The notes below the pieces were generated by a model. It worked only from the letters and a program-made list of their open reading frames with translations, made no database searches and was not told where the DNA came from. From contig WPIO01000046.1 of NCBI GenBank assembly GCA_009760855.2, positions 36,001-100,000 on the forward strand: DNA of 64,000 nt, written 5' to 3'. How positions within the stretch are numbered: position 1 is the stretch's first letter; the number at the start of each line of letters is the position of its first letter. A program made the translations under genes and the position numbers. This stretch comes from Cristatella mucedo (taxonomy: Eukaryota; Bryozoa; Phylactolaemata; Cristatellidae). This document shows positions 36,181 to 47,335 of the stretch, in pieces.

Positions 36181-37345
36181 GAGCGCGTTCTATTTTCTCA
36201 TGCATAACCAGACTATTCGATAGGATCATTTGAGCCTTTAACATACGTGCTACTTTCTAATCCGTCAATGGACTATCAGATCGCAGTAGCCTGGCCTTTT
36301 CTGCACGTCTCTGAGGGCAAGCAGAATATCTCTCGATATGATTTTCTGGGGGGTTTATAGTGGTTGCCACAGCAATCTCACAACCTGCGCAATCGGTCGG
36401 TGTTTGTTCCAAAAAGAGAGAGTAAGGAAGAGAGCAGAAAGAGCGAGACGATAAGGAAGAAGCTTACTGATGTAGTTGACGAGAGATCGGTCAGGGAGGG
36501 AGTTTCTGAATGCATGTCATCGCGATCGCGCGCGTTGTTTGTTCTCTGAACTTCTTTTTGTTGTGCCTAAAACAGAAGAACAAAGTATTGCTTATATTTA
36601 CAACGTGAATAAATTCGTTTGAAACCCATCGCCTAGGTCTACTTAAAAAATATGTCTTTTCGCTTGCGCAAAACCATTTCCTAAAACTGCTTTACCTTTT
36701 TTGATTGAAATAAATAAAGTAAATAAACGAAGAGGAAGAGCAGCTGAGTTAATTAACTTCTTTATAGAGCGTGAATGCATGACCTGGATTATGAAGTGCG
36801 AGAGTCTGAGGCCTTGCGCTCGGCTACTTTTTTAAAATTACGGTTACAATATCGCCTTTTCGCGAGAAGCAATAGAACGTGGTAAATGTGAGTCCCTTGT
36901 CGAAACATTGGCTACGGAAATAAGTAAACTATGAAAGCTAACTTAGTACACAGCATCGAATGCGTGCAACGAACGCCCTGTTTGAACATCGCCGGATCTT
37001 TTTAGCGCGTCAGCGACCGCGTCAGCGACAGGCTAAGCGATCGCAGCCGAGCTGCGGTTCTTCTCAGCTTCGCAGTGTGCGCCCCAAATTAATTCGCCAG
37101 AGCTTCAATGTCCAGGGTTCAATGGTCACGGCAATGTCGAGGTCAAGCGTGCCTCTCAACGACTCGGCGACTGTGAGTTTGTATTGTGCCTACCTAACTT
37201 AACCTCGTTAGGCTGTCGAGTCTCCATGGCGCCGAGGTAAAAAAGAGAAGCGGAAAGGCGCGGAAAGCAGCGAGTCCCCGAGAGTCAGTGGCGACCGTCC
37301 TAGGATGCTGTTCGCACGGGGACGAACGGCTAAGATGGCGCCGCC
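36181..37345. other. Intronic, no feature seen
   Basis: No exon or repeat identified. Confidence 0.35.
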
Positions 37346-37440
37346 CCCCCCCGCCGCCGCCGCCCCAGTGTAAAGCGCCCAGAAAGAGATTGAGTTCTCT
37401 GAGGGCACTGTATCAAGTGCATTATTGCTATTATAAGGCG
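37346..37440 (+). mobile_element. C-rich tract and L2-like family A tail
   Basis: CCCCCCCCCCGCCGCCGCCG leads directly into GTAAAGCGCCCAGAAAGAGA, the stem-loop and ATTATTGCTATTAT. Confidence 0.85.
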
Positions 37441-38601
37441 CCCACTTGGCGCGTCCCCGATCCTGCACCTGGGGACATTTGCCCGATGACCCCCTTTCGG
37501 TACGCCACTGCCGAAGAGTAGCACAGTTGCAGGAGACGCTTTCCTGCAAAGGAACTGTAAAAACACCACGGTTAGCAAGCACATTTCGTTCGAAGGGTGT
37601 TGAGCTGTCGTAAGAGAATGAAGACCTATACAGGTGCTCGCCGACGGCTTTTCTCAGAGGAGTCCGACGATATCAGCTACTTAATTAATAGACGTGAAGG
37701 ATGCGAGGTCATTGTAGCAGTTACCCTAGGCGCAAGTGAGTTTCACACTTGACGTGCATACGAGCTGAACGTCCCATCACCAAAAGATTATCGCAATTCA
37801 ATTAAAATAAGTCTTTTGCTGCGTACGTTAATTGTCGAGAATGAGACTTGGGTCTCTTACGGCGCTTTATTATATTACGATTTTTTCTTATTATTATTAG
37901 TATTGCTATTTCGGGCAACGCAAAATTTTGAGGTCCTGGCGTTTGGCTCTACGGCCGGCTTTTTCAAACTTCTTTGCAACTCTGGAGAATTGCCTCATAC
38001 TCACACGTAAACTTCCGCTGAGCATAGAGCCCACCGCAGCAGTGTGGCCAGGGTTGTCAACGAAAAATGCCGAATTCCGACCTTGCCTTCCTTTCACATC
38101 AGACTGAACTCCGACCTCATCTCGATGGCACTAGCGGTTGAACCCTGACCTCGCCTCGCTAGCTAGTGAGGTTGAAGGTGACGGGTCATACGCTAGCAAT
38201 CAGCTTGAGGACAACAGGCCGAGAAGCTCTTTTCCCCTTCGCCGGTGTTTTATCGCCGTTCTTTCAGTCGAAAAACAAATTAATGCAAGCATTATTAAAA
38301 ACGACAATGTGCTTGCTCATGGTAGACTGTTCAAGAAATTAATAACCGCATCCGTGACTTCGTATTTCAAGAGAATCTTGAGTGTACTAACAGCTATTTT
38401 CACTGTCCTGCAGCCCTCAGGTGTGGTTTACAAAGTCTGCCGAATCTGTGCGCCTTTAATATGAGCAGTGCAAGCAAAATTGGCAGGGAGATTAACATGA
38501 AACATGGGTTTAACCTAGAGATATAGAAGGCAAAACCAAATATCTAAAAAAAAACCTGCTAATATATTATTGAAAGTCGGCACTGCGCATAATGAAATTA
38601 C

Positions 38602-38891
38602 CGCGCAATGTAGGATGGATCCAATACCTCGACGAGTTCCTCGGCGCTCTTTCTGACAGCGCTCTCGGCTTTTCTAGAATGCTGCTCGGCCATCTTGTAG
38701 ATGAAAGCCTTGATTACTTCATTTAGCGCCTCGTCACTCGCGGGCGGTTGTCGAGCAGAGCGCTGGCCCAGCTTATCTAGCACGCCGCGGGCTATGCCTC
38801 GAGCTTTCTTCCAGTCGTTGGCTGTTAAAGATATCAGCTCAAAGCTCTCAAAAGTCCGTTCGATGCCGCCCAACGCTTCAAAGCTGCCAAC
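38602..38891 (-). CDS. Polycystin-1-like exon: probable cytoplasmic loop between TM3 and TM4
   Basis: A pyrimidine-rich acceptor (CTTTCTCTTTTCACATACCGACTAG) or a CAG eight bases on gives the 5' edge; the donor is GTAATT after 38602. The product is about 95 residues, charged and helical: ERTFESFELISLTANDWKKA, DEALNEVIKAFIYKMAEQHS, KSAEELVEVLDPSYIAR. It has no TM segment. It ends two bases into a codon, matching the TM4-TM5 exon at 22146. No family motif is recognised, so the placement rests on order, phase and openness. Its 5' phase (0 with the GACTAG acceptor) does not match the one-base overhang of the 41699 exon, so an intermediate exon or a different acceptor is likely. Confidence 0.55.
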
Positions 38892-39198
38892 GGTCTAGTC
38901 GGTATGTGAAAAGAGAAAGTCGCTGTTGGCTGCGTCTCGGGCTTTCGAGACGCAGTCCCTTTGGTGGTGCAGCTGCTGTTGCTGCAGGAGTGATCGCCCT
39001 TGCGATAGCGCTTCGCTATGACTTTTGCCGGAGTTTCACACGGGCGTAGAGTTACGCTTAGCTAAGTTTTCAACGATGGCTTGTACGTGTCTGACTTCTG
39101 AAAATAAACCGCCTGAAAATCCCTATGTCGTTTGAGTAACTAATTCGACAGTGCCACGAGAGACGGTGGCAACTTGTAAATGGGTGCAATCAATTTGT
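38892..39198. other. Intronic, no feature seen
   Basis: No feature seen in these about 300 bases. Confidence 0.3.
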
Positions 39199-39470
39199 AA
39201 TGTAATGTATCTCAGTCTGTAACTCCACAAAGTCATAAAGACCACGTGGGTGTTACGCAGGAGAGTTTTGTATAGCGCACTCACAGCATTAGCGGCTTTC
39301 GGTACGCATTCGGTAGCCAACAGACTTCGTCTCACGCAACAAAGAGAAAGTGGGAAGCATAGCAGAGTCAGGAGAGTAGTTGAGGTAGTGAGTAGCATGG
39401 AAGTAGCAGTTCAGGATCGCTGAAAAAGATGTGCCATAGTCGGCAGTTGGAGAGTAGTTGTCGTTCTCTT
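39199..39470 (-). mobile_element. LINE family B 3' end
   Basis: Minus-strand ENDNYSPTADYGTSFSAILN-like tail and LLRETKSVGYRMRTESR, then a stop; 3' UTR to 39199. Truncated at about 39470. Confidence 0.88.
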
Positions 39471-39782
39471 CAAAACAAAAAATTAAACAGTATTTGACAA
39501 AAGCCATTTAGGCTTATTATGTTGCAGCACAGTTTTTGGTAGTGTTAGCTAGCTAATAGCGCAGACCAGCTGCTAAGCTATCGCTGCGCCATGTCGCTAT
39601 GTCGGGTGACAGCCACGTCGACGAAACTCCACCGAGGCCTCCCGTCGGGCGGCATCGGCAACTCTGCTTCCCAACGCCGTAAATAGCGAAGGGAGCTGTT
39701 TTGAAGCAGCGCGAGGGCCGCGGCGCTGACCTCGCCAGGGAAAGTGTAAACGTGAGACCGACAAAGCAGAGCATGGCCATAG

Positions 39783-39879
39783 CAATGTGTCAGCAGAACA
39801 CCGCCACTGCAATGTGTCAGCAGAACACCGCCACTGCAATGTGTCAGCAGAACACCGCCACTGCAATGTGTCAGCAGAG
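39783..39879. repeat. 27-bp tandem repeat, 3.6 copies
   Basis: Unit CAATGTGTCAGCAGAACACCGCCACTG, three exact copies and a 16-bp partial. A multiple of three, so ORFs through it carry a 9-residue repeat (MCQQNTATA); no other evidence of a protein. Confidence 0.93.
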
Positions 39880-40124
39880 TTTCGAGTCGATCGATCGTGT
39901 TTCGTGGATGAAAAGGGACCGTGCGCCGGTAGCCGGAGCTTGATTCAATGGCAGCGGAGGCGAAAAGCTTAACTGCTCATCCGCCTACGTTAGCGTGCTT
40001 ACGCTCGCCAGTGCAGCTTCCGCCACACCCTCGCTCACGTGCCGCCGCCGTGGCTCCAGAGACCTGTAGAACTCGTCGCCTATGCACTGGAACGAGATGG
40101 CCGACCAGCCGAACTCACATCTGC

Positions 40125-41000
40125 TAAAACTTTGCACCTAGCTAGTAATTTCCAGTGTGGTTTAAGAGCTGATCACTCCACAAAGTCAGCGTTGCTTCGG
40201 GTGTATAACGATTTTCTTAGGAATGCAGACTTGGGTAGAGTCTCACTGCTTGTTTTGCTTAATCTTTCCGTAGCTTTTGATACTATCGATCACCAAGTCC
40301 TTCTCGAGTGCATCTCATCTCGCCTAGGCATCACTAGTACTGCGCTGCCTTGGTATAATTCCTTTCTCAGTGGGAGACTCCACAGTATTGATGTGAATGG
40401 ACGTAGATCATCCGAAGAACCTCTGAAATATGGGGTACCTCAGGTCTCTGTGCTTGGTCCGGTTCTTTCCACGGTTTATACTTTGCCTCTTGCCGATGTG
40501 ATTTCCAGGCACAATCTAGGCTTTCACTTCTGAGCACATGACTCAGCTGTACCTTTGCTTTGATCCCTCCTATTCCTCCAGCACGTCGAATAATCTCAAC
40601 TCCATTGCTGTATGTATTGATAACATCCGCACATGGATGGCAGAAAACTTTCCTGTCGTTTGTTCGGACAGCAGAGAGTCTGCCGATGCCCACGTGGGGG
40701 CGCGTGGGTGTAAATTTGAGCCTTGCCCGTTCCGTTCTTAATCAGTATACCTAATTTATTTCGGAGGATCGGTGCGCCAATATAAGCACGGGCATTGTGC
40801 ACTGCCGCTTGCTTGCATCGTGCTGCTGATAACTTTCTATTGGTTTTCAGCCTTCCAGCAAGAATAATTGAGCTGCAGAGCATTATCCTTAAAAAGCTTA
40901 CAATTATAAAGCACCGATTATTAGACAGAATTTTGGAGCGCCTCTGCAGCCCAATACGATTGTGGTGCTATCATTTTACCGCAAACAATTAGAGTGGGCT
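40125..41000 (+). pseudogene. L2-like family A reverse transcriptase remnant
   Basis: The plus reading 40039-40533 contains FQCGLRADHSTKSALLRVYN, VAFDTIDHQVLLECI, KYGVPQVSVLGPVL and TLPLADVISRHNLGFHF, RT motifs 2-5 of an L2/CR1-type enzyme. The active-site region that should follow is destroyed (stop, then HDS in place of ADD). Similarity fades after about 41000. Confidence 0.88.
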
Positions 41001-41698
41001 AAATCACAGCGTGTTAATCTAGCAGATGCACGTAAAGAACAGTGGCATAGACTAAAAAACATCTAGTATCTTCCGAAAAAATTCAAATTTTCTTTTAAAA
41101 ATTGATGAATTTTGTACGCAGAATCATGCATGCCGTAAAGCCAAAAAATAGTGCTTTAAATTCTACTAATTTTTTTAAGCAAGTGCAGTAAGTCTCTTTC
41201 GGTTTGAGAAGACAAGGTGGACATTATACCAGCCTCCCAGCCTAACGGAATTTAGATAGACGGTCGAAAATATAAAATGCACATAGTGTTTCTTCTCGCA
41301 CTTTCTTATTTCTAAACTTCATTGGAATCTCGGTATTTAGTGAAAGGCGATGAGCTTTTGCATTTCACAAGATCGCAATTTTCTTTTAGCAGCAAACGAC
41401 AGGAGATTCAGCATTCGTAAAGCTGATTGTTTTTGTTGCTGTTGCACTTTAGTCTGAATCACTGGAATCTCATTTGCTCAATTGTTTTCTCTCGTCTAAA
41501 TTAATTAATTAAATTAATTAATTAAAAGAATTTACGATAAAAATAGTATGCAAGATTTTCGGGTTTAAATTTGAAGGCAGTTTGTTAATACGTGATTTGG
41601 CATATTCTCATGAGGTTCAGCTCGTTTTAAAGATTAAAATTTCCGGCGGCAAAAACCTACAACTTCAATTTATGAGAACTGAGAAAACTGCATCTCAC
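41001..41698. other. Intronic, AT-rich
   Basis: Includes a run of AATTAATT units at about 41501-41526. No gene. Confidence 0.4.
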
Positions 41699-42117
41699 TT
41701 GTTAGACAAGTCAGCAAGGAATTGTAAATCGGTTGAACGACGTCACGGAAATCGCGCTTGGAGATGACCAGGTGAGTGGCGTTTCGCTGAGCGGCGAATC
41801 TGTCTTCCCACTCGTGATGATACGGACAGCTGCACGCCGTCAGAGGACGCACGTTCCGTATGATGACTTCAATGAGCAGCGACATAATGAAACCAATGAG
41901 GTTGAAGGGCAACGAGTATGCGAGCAGATCTCTGTGGGAAACGTCCGGAGGAATAATGGATGGCACCATGTTAAGCACAAATACGTTTGCCGTGAGCTGA
42001 AGTAGGACTGCCACCGCGGCCACGCCGTCAAACTGTCTGCCTCGACCATTGGTCACCAACCAGGAGAGCCACAGATGATATTTGCTGAATCCACGCATCA
42101 GGGTTTCGAGAAAAATT
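41699..42117 (-). CDS. Polycystin-1-like exon: TM2-TM3
   Basis: The acceptor is TTATCTTTCAG before 42117 and the donor is GTGAGA after 41699. The exon starts with one base completing the codon left by the PLAT exon at 44787. Residues run IFLETLMRGFSKYHLWLSWL, then a shortened linker, TM2 (VAAVAVLLQLTANVFVLNMV) and TM3 (LLAYSLPFNLIGFIMSLLIE), then VIIRNVRP and a cytosolic stretch. The HLWLSW motif followed by TM2 is the strongest polycystin-1 signature (family HLW.S...RP....F.R.QR). The FTRVQR motif is replaced by RGRQFDGVAA, so that segment is divergent. Confidence 0.85.
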
Positions 42118-42124
42118 CTGAAAG

Positions 42125-42800
42125 ATAATAATAATAATCGTACTTTTGATGCAGTATAGCGCCCTTAGATAGCTCAATTCTTTTCTAGGCACTTTACATT
42201 AGCTGCAAAGGAAGCACGATCACATGGTTAGTGGTTGCACGCTCAATGGCAAGTAGCACAAAATGGTTAGGGGTGACATGGACAAGGTCAGCATTCGAAT
42301 ATGGTTAGTGGCAGTACGCAGTGTCAGCACGAATAAGCACGTAAACGACGAATCATACGGACCCGCTAAATACTGTAATAAATAGATGCATTTTAGTTTC
42401 TTTTGAAATGTGGTCAAATCAGGGAATTTCGTGACGCGAGTCGGAAATTAGTTCCAGGCTTTGGGAGCATACCAAGTCAAGGCACAATCTCCAAAGGATT
42501 TGAGGTTCGTACGAAGTATAGGCAAGCGGTTAGATTTCGAAAAGCGGGCGATACGATGCTTAGCATGGTGGGGAGCAGATCTGATAGGCAGGCTGGAGCC
42601 AATGAATGAAGAGACCTAAAAGTGAGTGACAAAACCTTGAAGTCAGTGAGTTGCTTAATCGGGAGCCACTGCAAGTCGGCGAGAAGTGGTGAGATGTGGC
42701 AACTTCGACGCTCGCGAAAGACAAGCATAACTTCAAAGCTTTTCGCCAGCTGTAAACGCCATTCTTGCAGCAATACGACGCTCAGAAATATGAGATGGTC
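42125..42800 (-). pseudogene. L2-like family A 3' part
   Basis: The left side has (AAT)n and a decayed stem-loop. The minus reading shows RERRSCHISPLLADLQWLPI, TDFKVLSLTFRSLHSLAPAC and the tail. Inserted only about 8 bp outside the acceptor of the TM2-TM3 exon. Confidence 0.87.
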
Positions 42801-43344
42801 AGTGTCTCCAGATTTGTTTTGCTGACTGTAATTATGTGATCGTCTTTCCATCTTCTCTCTGTTTTCTTGTGTCGCTTGATGGAAACGAAAGGGCACTAGC
42901 TTCTTTGCTCCCTATCGAGCGCTGCCACGCTGCCATGTTCTCACCATGCTGCCATGCTTCCATGCTCTCACCGGTAGAACAGTTTCAGTTCGGATTCCTC
43001 TGCTCCTTCATCATGGCTATCGACCAGTCACTAGGCTCCCTGCATTGTTCTCTGTGTTGGCGCCGCTATCGAGCTTGATTCGGTTCAGGGCAACCGCTGC
43101 TGTGACATGAGAAGATCGGACGATAAAGGAGGCAAACTTGACAGCGTGGCTCAGTAGCTGCTACCCACGGCCAATGACCAGAGGCGAAAGGCAGGCCTGG
43201 TCACGTCTCAGAACGCCATTCGACATGCCCGCGGAGGGTTGCAGGTGTCCAGCGATAGCCATAGCAGCTCTCGAACAATGCCCAGAGCACCACTGAACTG
43301 GCCTTCCGGACTCAAAGCACAGAGGGCAGCCTTTGAATGCAGCG
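42801..43344. other. Intronic, no feature seen
   Basis: Short CCATGCT repeats near 42930-42970; nothing else. Confidence 0.35.
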
Positions 43345-43348
43345 CTGG

Positions 43349-43490
43349 TTAGGCTCAGTGGGTAAGGTGCTTGCCCCGACCAAGGTCTGGCCGAGGTCGT
43401 GAGCTCGAGCCACGTTGCATATGTGAAACGCCTGAGTAGAGATTAAGTTCTCTTAGGGTTCGCTATAAAAATGAATTATATAATTGTATT
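43349..43490 (+). mobile_element. SINE1 copy
   Basis: Head GCTGGTTAGGCTCAGTGGGT, GCCCCGACCAAGGTCTGGCC, tail GTGAAACGCCTGAGTAGAGA and CGCTATAAAAATGAATTAT. Confidence 0.87.
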
Positions 43491-43635
43491 TTATGTAGTC
43501 TAACCATAGATATGGAAAATAACGGGTTCCTAATAATTATAATTCAGAAGCTGCGAATAATATCTCGGCACTCATAATCTAGCTGACGAACCGAGTCAAT
43601 GTATCGGATGTTCATCATCAAGAGTACGACTGGAC

Positions 43636-43885
43636 TGTGGTTTTATTTAATTGATGACACTGCCCCTGATCGCTGTACGAGTGGGCTGTGACACTCGATG
43701 TGGTAAGCAGCCCGGACGTGCTATTAGGGTTGGTTTTGCCAAGGGAGTCGGGGGGGGGGGGCCCGGTGGGCGAGAGGGGCTAGGAGAGTCGTGCTTCGCC
43801 CTGCTCCGTGTGGAAGAGGAATAAACTGGTGGTGCTGCTCGTCGGCTAGCGTTCTCTGCCATTCGCAACGATAATTCAGAATACA
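43636..43885 (+). mobile_element. Solo LTR, copy 2, with 5-bp target duplication
   Basis: Starts TGTGGTTTTATTTAATTGAT and ends CAGAATACA; flanked on both sides by TGGAC (43631-43635 and 43886-43890). An internal AGGAATAAACTGGTG supplies a polyadenylation signal. A run of 12 or so G (about 43750) and GTGCTATTAGGG sit in the probable U3. It aligns with the minus-strand copy at 9919-10166. No internal retrotransposon sequence remains, so it is a solo LTR from recombination. Confidence 0.9.
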
Positions 43886-44324
43886 TGGACTACACACACC
43901 ATCATGAACTCGGTCATTCAGTCTGAAAATATTGTGCCTTCGAGACGAGAAAGCCAAGCAAAGCAAGATCAGGAGGCAAGCTGATGCTTCGAATGCCCTT
44001 ATGGCAAAGGTCAGTGAGCAGCATTCGTGCTGACGTTCTTTGAAGAACTTATCTTCGGTACTTTCCCCCCCCCCCAGTAAGCGAGCTCTACCTCGAGGCT
44101 CTTGGAGTGCCAAGGAGCAACCACAAGCTCATCTGGAAGCTCTATATCAGAGACGCCATTGCGGACTGCTCGTGTAGCATGAAAAAAGTTTTCTGCCGCT
44201 AACGAGATGTGATCGTGTTGCTTATCGAAAACCGCCGTCCGCTCCTCGGGTCGCAGTTCCATCCCGAGTTTGTAAATAATATGCTTATTAATTTTGAGAA
44301 TACAACCAGCCTTTGACTTAAAAC

Positions 44325-44587
44325 AATTACAAGATACGGAAAACCTGTCGCCAGTCAAATTTGCGTAAGTCGAGAATGGTATGTCATGCATGGTATGTCC
44401 CACAATGCTTAGCTGTCAGGCATCGTTTCCTCCTTACTGTTTCCGACATTGTCAAGTCTACTGACCATTTGTGATTTTGAAAGTTTTATTTGATAAGTTT
44501 TGATTTTCAATGTTTTTGCGTGAACGTGGCCGAGTTCGTATCTCCGAATTTTCATAAGTCGAACTGTCGTAAGTCGAGGGCTGACCG
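44325..44587. mobile_element. Pogo/Tigger-like element, copy 2 (left-truncated)
   Basis: The right end has TAAGTCGAGGGCTGACCG then TA. The interior (CACAATGCTTAGCTGTCAGG, TTTTGAAAGTTTTATTTGAT) follows the 25.6-25.88 kb sequence. The left TIR is missing, but the CGGAAAACCTGTCGCC motif next to it is kept. Confidence 0.75.
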
Positions 44588-44786
44588 TACATTTTTACCA
44601 ATGTTCAAGGCCGAACTGTGAAACCAGAGCTTTAGATCAGAAAACCGAAAAGGCTCGTCGTATCGTAGAAGCTAGCGCCTGATAGATAACCTCCGACTAA
44701 TTTACAGTAGTTAGGAAAGTAAAAATTCGAAATGTAGACGACTGCAGAGAAAGGCAGCGCAGAAATTGCAAAACCGAAGTGCTTAC

Positions 44787-44927
44787 TCGAAGAACTGGCG
44801 GCTCGTTGTTGGACCGACCAGGAGATGCTTATAACTGTCGCTGCCGGTTCGGAGCCATCTGCGGCAAGTGAATACATAAGGCTTGTAACTTTGGCCCGGA
44901 TCTTGAACAAAGATTTCAGAAAGGTAC
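44787..44927 (-). CDS. Polycystin-1-like exon: PLAT domain C-terminal part
   Basis: The acceptor is AATTTTTTTAG and the donor is GTAAGC. The first base completes the Trp codon begun in the 45097 exon. It encodes YLSEIFVQDPGQSYKPYVFT then CRRWLRTGSDSYKHLLVG and ends at RQFF. In polycystins and lipoxygenase PLAT domains, W-(Y/F)-L-x-x-I-x-V-x-D and F-x-C-x-R-W-L form the last strands; all key positions are present. The PLAT (LH2) domain lies in the first cytosolic loop and binds lipid or protein partners. Confidence 0.9.
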
Positions 44928-45096
44928 CTAAAAAAATTTCTTAACTGTTTCTCTCGATGAGCCATTGCAATCGTTCGCTGCATCTTCAGAAAACAGGAAG
45001 AGCACGAAAGCCCCCATGCATAGCCATACAGCGAGTCTAGTAAACGCTTATGTCCACAGCAGAAAGGAACGAGCTACGAAAGAGCAGTCCACTCAC

Positions 45097-45163
45097 CAAT
45101 CCTGATCGACGCGTCCATGTGCGTTTACGTGCAGTTCGACTTTGCAAATTTTACTGAGCTGAT
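45097..45163 (-). CDS. Polycystin-1-like exon: PLAT middle
   Basis: A 67-bp exon with acceptor CCTTTTTTCAG and a perfect GTGAGT donor. It encodes QLSKICKVELHVNAHGRVDQD and the first two bases of the Trp codon. It corresponds to the PLAT strand L-G-x-L-x-x-I-x-I-x-H-D-N-x-G-x-x-x-x-W. The usual HDN is HVNAHG-like here, so the acidic residue of the motif is changed. Phase fits both neighbours. Confidence 0.9.
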
Positions 45164-45667
45164 CTGAAAAAAGGAAACCTAACGGATCACCATGTTATTT
45201 AGGAATTGAAGAAGTTCAAGTTATAACTTAATCCCAACTAGCAGACACAACAGTTCTAGATCGTAAGGATCTTGTCTTATGAAGAAAAACAGTGCAGTGC
45301 GCTGTAACAGGCTTGGTTAAGGACTATCCATGTGGATTCAGAGGCGTTGTGAGACCTTTCGGGGCCCGGGGACAACGCTACAAATGGCGCCCCCTCCCCT
45401 TGTCAAAAAGTTGTTGGAAACAAAAACACATGCTAGCAGGCACATCGAGTCGCGAAAGCTTTATTAACTGTAGTAAATGTACAAAGTAGCTAAGACTTTG
45501 ATTAAGCTTTGATTAAGTAAATTTTTCTTGCCTATAACGTAGCAAACAGGTCTATTACAGTTTGAAAGTCGATATCTTCCAGTGTTTTTATCTCTATGCT
45601 TACCAAGGCCAAATCAGAGAGCCGATCTTGCCACATTGATGCTCTCAGATAAAACAGATTTATCTAC

Positions 45668-45845
45668 ATCATTTGGTGGGTCTTTGTGATTCGTTCTTTG
45701 TGTACATGTACCTTCTTATGCAATGGTTGCTGTTTGTGGCTGGTAGCACTAATCATTTGGTAATGCTTTCTAAACAGTATATGTAAAGTGCCTAGAAAGA
45801 AATTCAGTTCTCTGATGGCGCTATACAAACTTATTATTATTATTC
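45668..45845 (+). mobile_element. L2-like 3' tail variant
   Basis: TTTGGTGGGTCTTTGTGATT, TATGTAAAGTGCCTAGAAAG, TGATGGCGCTATACAAAC then (TTA)n. It shares the CGCTATACAAA end with SINE1 rather than CTTTATCAAG. The same variant occurs at 49330-49530. Confidence 0.82.
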
Positions 45846-46960
45846 TTTAGCTTTTTAAAGGAACTTTCAAAACTGGAAACTGATACAGCTATGTTGAGAA
45901 GAACTTGCAAGGCAACTCTCAAATTAGGAAACACGTCTTCTTCACAACTGACAATGAAAGACATGAGTTTCAGTGGTGCCTTTAGTGCCGAGTCGTAACG
46001 TGTGGAAAGAAGCATTTTACAGTCACATGTTTTGCTGTACAGCTCTATTCCATCAATATCTGAACGATAGAAGCCTTCGAGATCTAGATATTGCTGGCGG
46101 AGTTTTTCAACTTCCAGTAACAAACCAACTTTGGCATCAAGATCTGTAAGCTGCTAAAACCTAGTTGCAATTTCTATCTTTTCGGTGATAGTCTAAGCTG
46201 TCATTAATGATGCTTGAAATCTTCTCTTTTGCCGTGAGACCAACATATTGAGAGAGTTCCACAGGCATCTGTGTCCTTCGGTGGATTCTTCGTTCAACTG
46301 CAACTCCACACAGTTCAAATCTGTTTTGGCATCTAGTCGTGATTCTTGGCACAGGTCTTCTCGAAGTCTTTACAACTCAATGTCAAGAGAGTGGATGTCA
46401 TATGAGGTGTCCTCGAAGTTTATCTTTGGATCCTGCAGACTTTTCTGAACGCGTCAATCTTCCTTTAGATATTGTACGAAAATGTCAACTGAGCCAAAAA
46501 GTTAAAGTTCAAAGTACAATGTAGGAGGCTGCCAGCTTCATTTCTTGTTTCAAGTGTTCCACTTGTGTCTTCAGACCGTTGCTCCAGAAGACCTACACTG
46601 CTATTCAATCTATCACAGATTACCTTCACTGCCTCTACTCTGGCACTCCACCTTACTGCAGAGTCACGTTTGCCAGTGATGGCCAAGATTTTCTTCAGTT
46701 ATTCCCGTCTCAGAGTTGATCTTGAAAAGAATAAGTAGCTGCTCTCTATTGTTCCAAAAAAGGTAGTGACAAAGGAATCTTGACTTGCAGCATGAACTCC
46801 TGCCAGGTTCCAGCTGTGGTTATCCCGGTGTACAAAAACTCCCTTCTCATTTCTGGACCGAGTTCTCTTTTGGACACTTGAAAAGTCACCAGAAATGACT
46901 GCTGCGTTGTTGTCGAAGCACAGCGCAGCTAAGTAAGACTAGCTTGTGTGGTCCAATAGC
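45846..46960 (-). pseudogene. hAT transposase remnant (ZMYM1-like)
   Basis: On the minus strand, in several frames, conserved blocks appear in the right order. These are a FFGTIESSYLFFSRSTLR-type block (about 46790-46710), VRWSARVEAVKVICDRLNSS with ETRNEAGSLLH (46686-46465), and the C-terminal dimerisation block VFPNLRVALQVLLNIAVSVS then SFESSFKKLK (46123-45850). These match hAT transposases of the ZMYM1-like group, in which the C-terminal block mediates dimerisation. Stops and frameshifts separate the blocks. No TIRs were identified. The C-terminus runs directly into the antisense (ATT)n of an L2 tail. Confidence 0.85.
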
Positions 46961-47159
46961 ACGTCGGTGTTCAGCTACGGCACACTGGCTCGCCCTTGAC
47001 GCGGCGTAGCAGGCCGGAATCACCCTTGACGCAAAGCAGCCCGCCTTTGGCAGGCAGGATAGGGCGAGCGGAAGGGAAGGGCAGGGGAACGCGGACGGAG
47101 GGGTGAACGGCTGAGTGCTTGTTGAGCTTCGAGCGCCAGCTGAACAAAAAACGAAATAA
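46961..47159. other. Intronic, unassigned
   Basis: Two near repeats, CCCTTGACGC.GCG/AGCAGGCC, around 46992-47045; otherwise nothing. Confidence 0.35.
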
Positions 47160-47335
47160 AAAATACTAGCTTATTCAACAGCCTCTTTTGCATAGCGATG
47201 GGAGAGCCTTTACGGCTATCACCACCGCTTGCAGCAGCAATAAATGATTGTCCACCGCTGGATTTGAACACACGACTTCGGGATCGAGGTCGCGAAAAGC
47301 AACCGCCTTACCTAGTGTGCCATCGCGGAATACCC
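47160..47335 (-). mobile_element. SINE2 copy
   Basis: Antisense: CTAGCTTATTCAACAGCCTC, AGAGCCTTTACGGCTATCAC, box B complement TTTGAACACACGAC, head complement CCTTACCTAGTGTGCCATCG. Full length. Confidence 0.88.

Noticed and set aside
36101-39879. Tandem repeats at 36.1, 39.8 and 16.75 kb as CRISPR arrays
   Set aside because: The units are directly adjacent with no unique spacers, in a eukaryotic context.
44011-44403. 130-codon minus ORF between the PLAT end and TM2 exons, considered as an exon
   Set aside because: Its frame offers no acceptor with the one-base phase required after the 44787 exon. Splicing 44787 directly to 42117 is in phase and gives the expected polycystin order, and part of the ORF overlaps the pogo-like element.
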